A program made the position numbers and the translations under genes. Positions 1 to 8,265 of a stretch of DNA of 64,000 nt are shown piece after piece (the first letter of the stretch is position 1; each line of letters opens with the position of its first letter). Origin of the DNA: Arthrobacter sp. NicSoilC5 (GTDB taxonomy: Bacteria; Actinomycetota; Actinomycetes; Actinomycetales; Micrococcaceae); NCBI RefSeq assembly GCF_019977395.1, contig NZ_AP024660.1, forward strand, positions 4,030,001 to 4,094,000. The letters are read 5' to 3'. The notes beneath the pieces are model-generated. The model had not been told where the DNA came from. It saw only the letters and a list, made by a program, of their open reading frames with translations, and did no database searches.

Positions 1-552
1 CACGGGCTGCACACCAACGCCGCGTTCGGTGTCGGCTACATGCTGGATGCCTTCCGGTCGCTGGGCCGGGCTGATGCTGCCGCGGCGTGCGAGGAAGCGG
101 CCCGCACCTGGTTCGGGAACGACCGTGGCTGGCCGGGCGACTGGGAGCTCAGCGGCCAGGACTTCCTCTCCGCCGGGCTGAGCGAGGCGGACCTGATGCG
201 CCGTGTCCTGTCCGCCGACGAGTTCGCCGCTTGGTTCGCGGCGTTCCTCCCCGGCCTTTCCGCAGAGTCGCGGATCCTGCAGCCTGTCAGCGTCACGGAC
301 GAAACCGACGGCTACCTGGTGCACCTCCACGGGTTGAACCTGACCCGCGCCGGACAGGTGGCCCGGATCATCGCCACCCTCCGGGAATCCTCCACGTCCG
401 TGGCGTCCGCCGCGGCGGCTGAGCTCAACGAGGCCCTGGACCCGCTGCTGAAGGCCGGCCTCCGCGGGCTGGAGAGTGGCGACTTCATGTCCACGCACTG
501 GCTGGCCAGCTTCGCCTGGGACGCGCTGGGATCCGTGGCGGCGCTGGACTGA
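1..552 (+). CDS. DUF2891 family protein, C-terminal part (5' end outside window)
   Basis: The frame is open from the first base and ends with TGA after 183 visible residues, so the start lies upstream. The visible part reads HGLHTNAAFGVGYMLDAF near its beginning. It then carries SGQDFLSAGLSEADLM, HLHGLNLTRAGQVARI and a terminal HWLASFAWDAL, the pattern I associate with the C-terminal half of DUF2891 proteins (alpha-helical toroid-like proteins of unknown activity). A terminator hairpin follows 48 bases after the stop, so this is the last gene of its transcript. Family call is from remembered motifs; the biochemical role is unknown. Confidence 0.75.
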   Translation, partial: HGLHTNAAFGVGYMLDAFRSLGRADAAAACEEAARTWFGNDRGWPGDWELSGQDFLSAGLSEADLMRRVLSADEFAAWFAAFLPGLSAESRILQPVSVTDETDGYLVHLHGLNLTRAGQVARIIATLRESSTSVASAAAAELNEALDPLLKAGLRGLESGDFMSTHWLASFAWDALGSVAALD

Positions 553-599
553 CTATCCAGCAGGTGACGGGATGAACCAGTCACACTCGGTGTGAAGGG

Positions 600-631
600 A
601 CGCGGCGGTGCCCATATGGGCGCCGCCGCGT
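600..631 (+). terminator. Rho-independent terminator after the DUF2891 gene
   Basis: A 14-bp stem (ACGCGGCGGTGCCC with its complement, one G-T wobble) closes on the loop ATAT and is followed by a T-rich stretch ending in TTTT at 637-640. It lies 48 bases after the DUF2891 stop. Confidence 0.75.
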
Positions 632-724
632 TAGTCTTTTCCCACCACGCCCAGTGCGTGACCTGGGAGCAGCGGGCAGGGTCGTAATGAGCTGACCGTC
701 CGCCCGCGAGCCCAGAGGAATTCC

Positions 725-988
725 ATGCGCCAGCACGCCAGCACCTGCACGCCAGACCCTGCAACGGCAGGGCAAACCGCCCTCAAGCCCAGGAGGAAGC
801 GGACCAGGCATCCCCGGATCGCCGTGGGGGACAGGGTCCGCTTCGCCGAGGGAACCGTCTCCGGCACCGGGGTGGTGGATGCCGTGACCTCCGACTACTC
901 CGTTATCTGGGTATGGACGGACGAAGGCCAGGGCCGGCGGATGTTCCTGCAGGGGTACGGAAGCATCGTCACCGCAGTGGAGGCCTAA
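725..988 (+). CDS. Small basic hypothetical protein (87 aa)
   Basis: An 87-residue protein with a disordered, Lys/Arg-rich N-terminus (KPRRKRTRHPR near residues 22-32). A compact beta-rich C-terminal half follows (VGDRVRFAEGTVSGTGVVDAV), which looks like a small SH3/KOW-type barrel used in nucleic-acid or ribosome binding. That fold is inferred from the Gly/Val strand pattern only. The gene ends convergently with a small membrane-protein gene on the other strand, with a 4-base overlap at the stop codons. I do not recognise a named family. Confidence 0.5.
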   Translation: MRQHASTCTPDPATAGQTALKPRRKRTRHPRIAVGDRVRFAEGTVSGTGVVDAVTSDYSVIWVWTDEGQGRRMFLQGYGSIVTAVEA

Positions 989-1131
989 TTCAGCTGTTCG
1001 GAGCGCGCGGCGCGCCGCGCGTCCGCTTGGAGGATGCCGTCCCGGACCCCCGCGCGGATCACGCCGTACAGGATGTAGAAGAAGACGGCTCCCACGAGGA
1101 CAAACAGGACCAGCCCGGTAAAGTCACCCAT
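985..1131 (-). CDS. 48-residue single-span membrane protein
   Basis: Reads MGDFTGLVLFVLVGAVFFYI and continues through one hydrophobic span (about residues 4-24) to a charged cytoplasmic tail rich in Arg, Asp and Ala (RAGVRDGILQADARRAARSE). A strong GGAGGAGG ribosome site precedes the ATG by 6 bases. The ATG overlaps the end of the upstream gene (1124-1762) by 8 bases, so the two are translationally coupled. The stop overlaps the stop of the convergent gene at 988 by 4 bases. Function unknown; the tight packing and good ribosome site argue that it is real. Confidence 0.6.
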   Translation of the reverse strand: MGDFTGLVLFVLVGAVFFYILYGVIRAGVRDGILQADARRAARSEQLN

Positions 1132-1762
1132 TGTTTTCCTCCTCCGGCCAGTACGGCTGAACGGAAGCCGCTGCCTGACGCAGGGCCCCGCCGTCGAGCA
1201 TCAACGATGTTTCCTCCAGGCCGAAGTCGGTCCATTGGCAAACCAGCCGGAGATCCCCGGCTGGGGGCAGCGGCCACAGCCAAAGGGTGCCGCTGCCGGA
1301 GAACTCCTCATCGCCCCCGCCGCCACCGCCGCCGTTCAGGGCGAGGACCGGAGGCTCCGGGTTGGTGCCCGGTTCCATCAGCCCGTAGGGAATTTGGCTG
1401 CCGGTGCTCGCTTTTGAACCGTCAGGAAATTCGACGCCGAACATCAGCCCGGTCTGCCGCTCGCTGCGCCCGCGAAAGCCCCTGCCGGGCTGGAAGAACA
1501 GCGGCTGCAAATCGTCCCAGTCCCTATCGGATTGATCGGTCCGGCGGAAGAGCCAGGACAGACTGAACAGGCACCCGGTAGAGAAGACTTCGGCGCCTTT
1601 GACCGCCACCACCATTCCCGGTGTCCGGCTCACGAACGTGCCCAGATGGACAACGGCAGGCAGTTCATAGGCGGGTGCAGCCACCCAAGGGGGCGGGACG
1701 TGCCTGGTTGACCGCGGCCGGGGCGGCAGGGGAGGAACGGGAAAGTCCTGGAAGAAGGTCAT
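1124..1762 (-). CDS. Hypothetical protein (212 aa)
   Basis: A soluble 212-residue protein with a Pro-rich N-terminus (FPVPPLPPRPR at about 7-17). A beta-rich body follows with VHLGTFVSRTPGMVVAVKGA, LMFGVEFPDGSKAS, a run of seven Gly near residue 144, and GTLWLWPLPPAGDLRLVCQWTDF near the end. The TFVSRTP, GVEFPDG and PPAGDL segments recur in actinobacterial hypothetical proteins that I cannot assign to a function. It is first in a two-gene unit with the 48-residue membrane protein overlapping its stop. Confidence 0.6.
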   Translation of the reverse strand: MTFFQDFPVPPLPPRPRSTRHVPPPWVAAPAYELPAVVHLGTFVSRTPGMVVAVKGAEVFSTGCLFSLSWLFRRTDQSDRDWDDLQPLFFQPGRGFRGRSERQTGLMFGVEFPDGSKASTGSQIPYGLMEPGTNPEPPVLALNGGGGGGGDEEFSGSGTLWLWPLPPAGDLRLVCQWTDFGLEETSLMLDGGALRQAAASVQPYWPEEENNG

Positions 1763-1865
1763 GGTGATCCTTGCATCTGCTGGCGGCGACCGACCAGCGG
1801 AACAAGCGGCTGCGCCGCCCTGGATCCCCCAATCCGTCCTTGCCCGGCCAGTCTAGCGGGATGCC

Positions 1866-4696
1866 TCAGGGCCGGGTGGCCTCCTCAAGGATTTCCAGCA
1901 GGTGGCGGTAGGAGCGGCCGGTCGCCTTGGACATCCCCAGCTCGCAGGTGCGGTTGGTGGAGGCATAGGCATCGAACTCCCGCTCGTTGATCTCGCCGGC
2001 CTGCCGGTTGGTGGCGGAGTCGGTGAGTTCAGGGTGGAGCAGGCCCCGGTCGCCGGCGAACGCGCAGCAGCCCCAGTTGAGCGGCACGAACACATCATCC
2101 GTGACGGCCCCGGCGATGTCGAGCAGCGCGGGGTTGGTTCCCAGCTGGGTGGATGAGCACGTGGGGTGCAGGGCCATGGAACCCAGCGGAGCGGTTACCG
2201 TGAGCTGGCCCAGGACGTGCTGGTGGACGAACTCCACCGAGTCAACGAAGCGCAGTCCGGCATACCGTTCTCCGTCCGCGCCGGCAAGACGCTTCATGGT
2301 CTCCAGGCCTTCCGTGCAGGAAGCGGCATCGCACACCACGGGCAGCCTGCCGCGGCCGCTGGCCTCGTACAGCTGGTCCAGGACCTTGGCGGTCATGGCG
2401 TCGTAGCCCTGGGAGAAGCCCTTGGATTTCCACGGCGTGCCGCAGCACAGGCTCTCGATGCCTTCGGGGACGGTTATGCCCACTCCGGCACGTTCGCAGA
2501 GGTCCAGGAATGCCTGGGCTGAGCCCTTTCCCTTGCCTTCCGGGCCCTCCGCGGGGCCGAACATGGTGCCGATGCAGGCCGGGAAGAACACCGCCACGCT
2601 GCCTGGGTCCCGGCGTTCCCGGCGCCTGGAACCGCCGCCGGGCAGCACGTCGGCGTAGGCGGGCACCGCCTCCGGTCCCAGCAGCGCGCGGCCGACGGCG
2701 GTCGCGGCCTTTGGCAGCGGCGCCGGCATGGCCTTGGCTACAGTCAGGGCCAGGCCGCCGCCGGCGGTCACGGCGCCCCAGTTTTCGGCGGCCTTGTTCC
2801 AGCCGGCCGCGGCGACGGTGTTGGCAATTTCCTTGCGCAGCCGCCGGACCAGGTCCCCGGTGTTGATCAGCACCGGGCAGGCGGTGACGCACATGCCGTC
2901 CGCAGCGCAGGTCTGCACGCCGTCGTAGTCATAGTCCCTACGCAGGCTGGCGGCGAGGGCGTGGTCGCCGCGCTGCTCAGCGGCAGCAATGTCACGCCGA
3001 AGCACGATGCGTTGGCGCGGAGTAAGCGTGATGTCCTTGCTGGGGCACACCGGTTCGCAGTACCCGCACTCGACACAGCGGTCCACTTCCTCCTCGACGG
3101 TGGGAGCCACCTTGAGGTTTTCGATGTAGGAGAGGGGTTCGTCGGCGAGCAGCACACCCGGGTTCAGGAGGTTGGCCGGGTCGATCAGCCGCTTGATCTC
3201 CTGCATGACTGCGTAGAGCTCGTCGCCGTACTGGCGGCGGACGAAGGGGGCCATGATGCGGCCGGTCCCGTGCTCGGCCTTGAGTGAACCGCCCGCGCCG
3301 AGGACCAGGTCAACCATCTCGTCGGTGAAGGCCTGGTAGCGCAGCAGTTGGTCCGGATCGTCGAAGCGCTCGTTGAGCATGAAGTGGACGTTTCCGTCCT
3401 TGGCGTGCCCGAAGATCACCGATTCCCTGTAATCGTGCTCGTGGAACAGCCGCGTCAGTTCGCCGCAGGTGCCGGCAAGGGCGGGAACCGGGACAACGAT
3501 GTCCTCCAGCAGTGCGTTGGTTCCGGAGGGGCGGGCGCCTGCCACGGCCGTGTACAGGCCCTTGCGGACGTGCCACAGGGCAGCCCGGTCTTTCGGGTCC
3601 GAGGTCAGCGCGAAGGGTGTTGCAAGGTCCAGCGAGTCGAACAGCTGCTGCGAGCCTGCCCGCTTGCCGGACAGTTCGGCGGCGTCCGAGCCCTGGTGTT
3701 CCACCAGCAGCGCGGCGTGTCCTTGGACCGGCAGGGTACGGATCGCGCGGCGGGGGCGTCGGCGGCGGCCTGGGCCACCTTCAACGCTGCCGCGTCCATG
3801 AGTTCGATGGTGGCAAGGCCGGTGGACACCAGGTCCGGCAGGGCTCCCATTGCCGCGTCGAGGGTGTTGAAGACCAGCAGCCCGGTGGCGGCGGCGGGTT
3901 TGACCTCGACGGTCCGGAAGACAGCCTCCGCCACGAAGCCCAGGGTTCCCTCGCTGCCGATCATCAGGTGCATCAGGATGTCCACGGGGCGTTCGTAATC
4001 CAGGAAGGAGTTCACGCCGTAGCCCATGGTGTTCTTCATCGAGAACAGTGAACGGATGATGCGGACGGACTGGTCGTTTCCCAGCACCCGCCGGCGCAGC
4101 TTCAGGAGCCCCTCGTGGAGTTCCGGTTCCAGCTCGCGCAGCCGCCGGTCTGCGTCGGCGTCGGCGGTATCGATGACCGTGCCCGAGGGCAGCACCAGCA
4201 CCATTGATTCCAGCGTCCGGTAGGTGTTGAGCTCGGTGCCGCACGCCATTCCTGAGGAGTTGTTGGCGATGACACCGCCCACGGTGCAGGCGATTTCGCT
4301 GGCGGGATCCGGGCCGAGCTTGCGTCCAAAGGGGGCAAGCCGGGCGTTGACGCTGCGCACTGTGGCGCCGGGCTGGACACGGACCCGGCCGCCGCCGTCG
4401 AGCACCTCAACACCGCGGAAATGCTGGCGGGTGTTGATCAGCAGGCTGTCACTCAGGGCCTGACCGGACAGGCTCGTGCCACCGGAACGAAAGGTGGCGG
4501 GAAGCCCAAGCTCCCGGCTGCGCCGGAGCAGGGCGCCAACGTCGGCGGCATTGCGTGGGGTGGCCACCCCTTGCGGGACCAGGAGGTAGTGCGAGGCGTC
4601 ATGTGCCATGGCGTGGCGGTCCAGGTCCCGCGTGCTGACGGTATCCGGATCCAGCAGGTGGACGGGGGATTCGGCTCCTGCGGCTGTGGTTCTCAT
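1866..4696 (-). pseudogene. FAD-binding and Fe-S oxidoreductase (Dld-like lactate dehydrogenase), broken by a 1-base frameshift
   Basis: Restored, this would be a protein of about 943 residues. It has an N-terminal FAD-binding domain (FRSGGTSLSGQ, GGVIANNSSGM), a FAD-oxidase C domain, two 4Fe-4S motifs (CVECGYCEPVCP and CAADGMCVTACP) and C-terminal cysteine-rich segments (LCCGTPWKSKGF, WGCCAFAGDRG). This is the architecture of membrane-associated D-2-hydroxyacid/D-lactate dehydrogenases of the Dld/YdiJ kind. The start is ATG 4696, 16 bases after the regulator stop. The reading frame changes near 3735-3752, where IRTLPVQGHAALL continues in another frame. The total length of 2831 bases is one short of a multiple of three, so one base is missing in a GC-rich tract. 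It may be a mutation or a sequencing error. Confidence 0.8.
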
Positions 4697-4712
4697 GCGT
4701 GGCTCCAAGAAA

Positions 4713-5459
4713 TCAGGTAATGGGGTGGGGCGGGGTGGCGTCCCCGGCCCGCTGGTAGAACCATTCGATGTGTTCGCGCAGCAGGCGTGCGGCGAGTTCG
4801 CCGTCACGGGACTGGACGGCATCAAAGATTCCGTGGTGTTGGGTGCGCAGGGCTGCCAGGACCGCCGGCCAGTCCTCCATCGCGTCCATGGCTCCCTTGA
4901 CGTAGCCCACGATCGAGCCGCTGAGGGACTCCATGATGGTGGCCATGACCTCGTTGCCTGCAAGCGAACTCAGCGCCACATGGAACCTGGCGTCCAGCTC
5001 GTGGAAGGTCGCCCGGTCCAGCTCGGGCTGGTCCATGGCCTCCAGCAGTTGGGCTGCTTGTTTGCGCTCCGCGTCGCCGCCTTCGCGCGCGGCACCGGCG
5101 CGGGCAGTCCACGTCTCCAGGAGGATACGGGTTTGGACGATGTCCTGGACCGGCAGCCGGTTGCTGGCAACATGCAGCCGGAGGGCGGAGGAGAGTCCGG
5201 CCGACGGATCGGAGACCACAATGGCGCCGGAGGTGGGACCGGAGCCTACCGAGCTGCGGACCACGCCCATGGCGTCGAGGATACGGATGGCCTCGCGGAC
5301 GGACGCCCTGGATATTCCATAGTTTTCCGCCAGGGTCCGTTCGCCCGGGAGCCGGTCTCCGACCTTGATTGTGCCGGCCCGCAGGTCCGCTTCAATGTCT
5401 TTCAGGAGCGCATCGTGGGTTCGACGTCGGGGGGCTGCTCCGGCTGCGGCGGGTGTCAC
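4713..5459 (-). CDS. lldR: GntR-family (FCD/LldR-like) regulator of lactate genes
   Basis: A 248-residue FadR-subfamily regulator. A winged-helix DNA-binding domain (about residues 15-80) contains DRLPGERTLAENYGISRASV followed by REAIRILDAMG. The C-terminal FCD ligand domain contains the Asp and His residues that bind metal and carboxylate ligands in this fold (HELDARFHVALSSLAGN near 155-170). The start is GTG at 5459 with AGAGGA upstream. It sits between lldP and the Dld-like gene on the same strand, and FadR/LldR-type palindromes lie upstream of lldP. I infer that it represses lldP and lutABC until lactate is present. The specific ligand is inferred from context; the family call is firm. 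Confidence 0.85.
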   Translation of the reverse strand: MTPAAAGAAPRRRTHDALLKDIEADLRAGTIKVGDRLPGERTLAENYGISRASVREAIRILDAMGVVRSSVGSGPTSGAIVVSDPSAGLSSALRLHVASNRLPVQDIVQTRILLETWTARAGAAREGGDAERKQAAQLLEAMDQPELDRATFHELDARFHVALSSLAGNEVMATIMESLSGSIVGYVKGAMDAMEDWPAVLAALRTQHHGIFDAVQSRDGELAARLLREHIEWFYQRAGDATPPHPIT

Positions 5460-5528
5460 GGGCGATCCTCTGGAGTGGGGGAGTGCGGGCCGGGAGGGCC
5501 CGCACCCCGGTTGTGCGCGGGTGGAGGG

Positions 5529-7274
5529 CTACGGGAGCATCCAGCCCAGGACTGGGGTGGATTGCAGGTAGACGATGGTGCACAGCACCAGAAGCAACCC
5601 CACGCTCCATCCGACTACCTTACGCAGTAGGACCGACTCCTGGCCGTCAAGGTTCACGGCGGTGGCGGCAATGGCGAGGTTCTGCGGGCTGATGAGCTTG
5701 CCCACCACACCGCCCGCCGTATTGCCGGCCACAAGCAGGTTCGGGTCGATGCCTGCATTCAGGCCGGCAGTCTGCTGCAGCTTGGCAAACAGTGCGTTCG
5801 CGGAGGTGTCCGAACCTGTCACGGCCGTGCCCAGCCAGCCGAGCACCGGGGAGAGGAACGCGAAGAAGCTTCCGGTGCCGGCCAGCCAGACGCCGATCGA
5901 GACCGTCTGGCCCGAGTTGTTCATGACGTAGGCGAGGGCGAGCACCGTGATGATGGTCAGGCCGGCCCAGCGCATCTTGAAGATGGTCCGTCCGATTTCG
6001 GCCACGGCGTTGCCTACTGTCATGTGGAAGCGGCCGCCGTCGTCGAAGCGGGCGTAGACGGCCGCGACGATCAACCCCGTGATCAGCAGGAGCGTGCCCG
6101 GGCTGGACAGCCACTGGAAGACGTAGACGGTGGAGGACAGCGGCTTGCCGTCGGCGCTCACCAGGGCGTCGTGCAGGACAGGCCATGGAACCTTGACATC
6201 GGTGGCGGCGAGGGCGGCCGGAAGGTCGACGCCGAGCTTCCACAGTTTGGCGATGCCGAACACCACGATGACCAGGAAGTAGGGAAACAGTGCCAGCCAC
6301 GTGCGTGCCGGGGTGAGGCTTTCGCCGTCGGCCGCCTCTACGGTGGCGACGCTGCCGGACCGGGCGCTTCGCGGACCCTGGCCCGCCGGCGTGGTGCCAG
6401 CCGCAGCGGCCTCCGCGGCGACGCCCAGCCGGTCACGCGCTGCTGTGGTGCCCCGGGGCTTCCAGAAGCGGAAGAACAGCACAGCCGCGCCCAGGCCCAC
6501 CAGCGAGGCCATGATGTCGGTGAGTTCGTAGGAGAAGAAGTTCGAGCAGAGGAACTGCGCTGCGGCAAAGGAGAATCCGATGACCAGCGCGGCAGGCCAG
6601 CAGTCCTTCAAGCCCTTGCGTCCGTCCAGGATGAAGAGCAGGATCAGCGGGACGAAGGTTGCCAGCAACGGCGCCTGGCGGCCCACCATGGCACCAATGT
6701 CCGTGGCGTGCAGGCCCGTGAGTCCCGCAGCGGTGGTGATCGGGATGGCCATGGCACCAAAGGCGACCGGGGCGGTGTTTGCCACCAGCACGGCAGCAGC
6801 GGCGCGGAGCGGGGGCAGGCCCAAGGCCAGCAGCATGGTGGCGGTGATGGCCACCGGCGCACCAAAGCCGGCAAGGGCCTCGAGCAGCCCGCCGAAGCAG
6901 AACGCGATCAGGACGCCCTGCAGGCGGACGTCGCCCCCGCCGATGACGTCGAACACCCGCCGGAGGTCTTCAAACCGGCCGCTGAGCACCGTGACCTGGT
7001 AGAGCCAGACGGCCATGACCACGATCCACAGCACGGGGAAGGCGCCGAAGACCCCGCCCTGGGTGGCGGACAGAAGCGCCAGTCCGGCGGGCATCTTGAA
7101 AGCCAGGATGCCTACCGCCAGGGCCACCAGCAGGGCGAAGGCCCCGGCCACGTGGGCTTTGGTCCTGACGACGGCGAGAAGGACAAAGAAGGTCAGCAGC
7201 GGCAGCAGGCCGACGATGGCCGACCAGGCAACGCTGTTCAGCACCGGGTCTGTGCTGGGGGTGAAGTGGTCCAC
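5529..7274 (-). CDS. lldP: L-lactate permease LldP
   Basis: A 581-residue polytopic membrane protein of the LctP family, which imports L-lactate, D-lactate and glycolate with protons. It has the long hydrophobic spans and family segments LLEALAGFGAPVAITATML, VANTAPVAFGAM and VTGSDTSANALFAKLQ, and ends in a run of hydrophobic segments. A charged loop of about 50 residues in the middle (around residues 275-320) is typical. Translation starts at GTG 7274 behind GGAGG. The gene heads a minus-strand unit lldP - regulator - Dld-like dehydrogenase, facing lutABC across a shared control region. Length and motifs match the family well. Confidence 0.93.
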   Translation of the reverse strand: MDHFTPSTDPVLNSVAWSAIVGLLPLLTFFVLLAVVRTKAHVAGAFALLVALAVGILAFKMPAGLALLSATQGGVFGAFPVLWIVVMAVWLYQVTVLSGRFEDLRRVFDVIGGGDVRLQGVLIAFCFGGLLEALAGFGAPVAITATMLLALGLPPLRAAAAVLVANTAPVAFGAMAIPITTAAGLTGLHATDIGAMVGRQAPLLATFVPLILLFILDGRKGLKDCWPAALVIGFSFAAAQFLCSNFFSYELTDIMASLVGLGAAVLFFRFWKPRGTTAARDRLGVAAEAAAAGTTPAGQGPRSARSGSVATVEAADGESLTPARTWLALFPYFLVIVVFGIAKLWKLGVDLPAALAATDVKVPWPVLHDALVSADGKPLSSTVYVFQWLSSPGTLLLITGLIVAAVYARFDDGGRFHMTVGNAVAEIGRTIFKMRWAGLTIITVLALAYVMNNSGQTVSIGVWLAGTGSFFAFLSPVLGWLGTAVTGSDTSANALFAKLQQTAGLNAGIDPNLLVAGNTAGGVVGKLISPQNLAIAATAVNLDGQESVLLRKVVGWSVGLLLVLCTIVYLQSTPVLGWMLP

Positions 7275-7310
7275 GAAGTTCCTCCACGATGAGGGCGATG
7301 GGGATGGCTT

Positions 7311-7335
7311 TGGTCAGACCACAATGGTCCGACCA
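7311..7335. promoter_or_regulatory. Two tandem GntR/FCD operators (TGGTCNGACCA) upstream of lldP
   Basis: Two perfect 11-bp palindromes, TGGTCAGACCA at 7311-7321 and TGGTCCGACCA at 7325-7335, are spaced 14 bp centre to centre and lie 37-61 bases upstream of the lldP start. The TGGTCNGACCA core is the classical FadR-type operator and is close to LldR sites. The regulator at 4713-5459 is the obvious candidate binder. Confidence 0.75.
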
Positions 7336-7393
7336 CGGAAGTGTAGCCCACTTTCGGCCAAAGTGTGAGCCGGTTCACCCTTCGCCGGCGGGG

Positions 7394-7423
7394 TTGTCAG
7401 TGGCCGCCATCACGTGGTCTACT
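7394..7423 (+). promoter_or_regulatory. Candidate promoter of lutABC
   Basis: TTGTCA at 7394-7399 and TCTACT at 7418-7423, separated by 18 bp, resemble -35 and -10 elements reading towards lutA. The third TGGTCAGACCA palindrome starts two bases after the -10, where a bound repressor would block initiation. The -10 match is modest. Confidence 0.45.
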
Positions 7424-7424
7424 G

Positions 7425-7435
7425 TGGTCAGACCA
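7425..7435. promoter_or_regulatory. Third GntR/FCD operator, upstream of lutA
   Basis: A perfect TGGTCAGACCA palindrome, identical to the site at 7311-7321 and centred 114 bp from it. It lies 27 bases upstream of the chosen lutA start. A longer upstream start for lutA would put this operator inside the coding region, which supports the downstream start. Confidence 0.75.
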
Positions 7436-7461
7436 TACCCTCACCCTTCCGGAAGGCCGTC

Positions 7462-8265
7462 ATGAGAATTGCCTTGTTCGCCACCTGCATCGTGGACGCG
7501 ATGTACCCGGCCACGGCGAAGGCCACCGTCAGGATCCTGGAGCGGCTGGGACACGAAGTGGTGTTCCCCGCCGGCCAGGCCTGCTGCGGCCAGATGCACG
7601 TCAACAGCGGCTACCTCAAAGAAGCCGTCCCGGTGGTCGCCAACCACGTGGCCGCATTCGATACCGCGGACTACGACGTCGCGGTCGCCCCGTCCGGGTC
7701 CTGCGTGGCCTCGGTGAAGCACCAGCACCCCATGGTGGCGCGCGCCTGCGGCGACGCTGCCCTGGAAGCCCGGGCCACCGCCGTCGGCACCAAAACCTAC
7801 GAGCTGTCCGAACTGCTGGTGGACGTGCTGGGCGTGACCGACGCCGGGGCGCAGCTGGGTTCCTACTTCCCGCACCGGGTGACCTACCATCCCAGCTGCC
7901 ACGGGATGCGGCTGCTGCGGCTCGGGGACAGGCAGTCCCGCCTGCTGCGGACCGTGCAGGGAATCGACCTTGCCGAGCTGCCCGAACAGGACCAGTGCTG
8001 CGGCTTCGGCGGCACGTTTTCCGTGAAGAACGCCGATGTTTCGTCGGCCATGCTCCAGGACAAGGCGGCCAACATCGAGTCCACCGGGGCCGAGCTCTGC
8101 ACCGGCGGGGACGCCTCCTGCCTGATGCACATCGGCGGCGGACTGTCCCGCCAGGGCAGCTCCACCACCACCCTCCACCTGGCTGAAATCCTCGCCAGCA
8201 CCTTGGAAGAACCGGCGTCCGTCACCGGCGAAGTCCGCGTCTCCACCGGAAAGGCCCTGCGATGA
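7462..8265 (+). CDS. lutA: L-lactate utilisation protein LutA (CCG-domain Fe-S protein)
   Basis: A 267-residue protein with the two cysteine-rich CCG domains of LutA/YkgE. The first is around residues 30-45 (GQACCGQMHVNSGY), the second near the C-terminus (DQCCGFGGTFSVKNADVS), with HPSCHGMRLL between them. LutA acts with LutB and LutC in the cytoplasm to oxidise L-lactate to pyruvate. The start is ATG 7462 with GGAAGG six bases upstream; an in-frame upstream ATG at 7414 would include the operator and lacks homology. The stop overlaps the lutB start by 4 bases (ATGA), so the three lut genes are translationally coupled. Confidence 0.9.
   Translation: MRIALFATCIVDAMYPATAKATVRILERLGHEVVFPAGQACCGQMHVNSGYLKEAVPVVANHVAAFDTADYDVAVAPSGSCVASVKHQHPMVARACGDAALEARATAVGTKTYELSELLVDVLGVTDAGAQLGSYFPHRVTYHPSCHGMRLLRLGDRQSRLLRTVQGIDLAELPEQDQCCGFGGTFSVKNADVSSAMLQDKAANIESTGAELCTGGDASCLMHIGGGLSRQGSSTTTLHLAEILASTLEEPASVTGEVRVSTGKALR

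Noticed and set aside
913..1566. Long open frame of 217 codons on the + strand
   Set aside because: It is Pro/Arg-rich, without motifs, and antisense to the better supported genes at 985-1131 and 1124-1762.
6024..7292. 422-codon + strand frame antisense to lldP
   Set aside because: Gly/Asp/Gln-rich shadow of the lldP membrane codons; lldP has full family motifs.
7414..7461. Upstream ATG as lutA start
   Set aside because: It would place the operator and candidate -10 inside the coding region and lacks a ribosome site; ATG 7462 has GGAAGG and the conserved opening.
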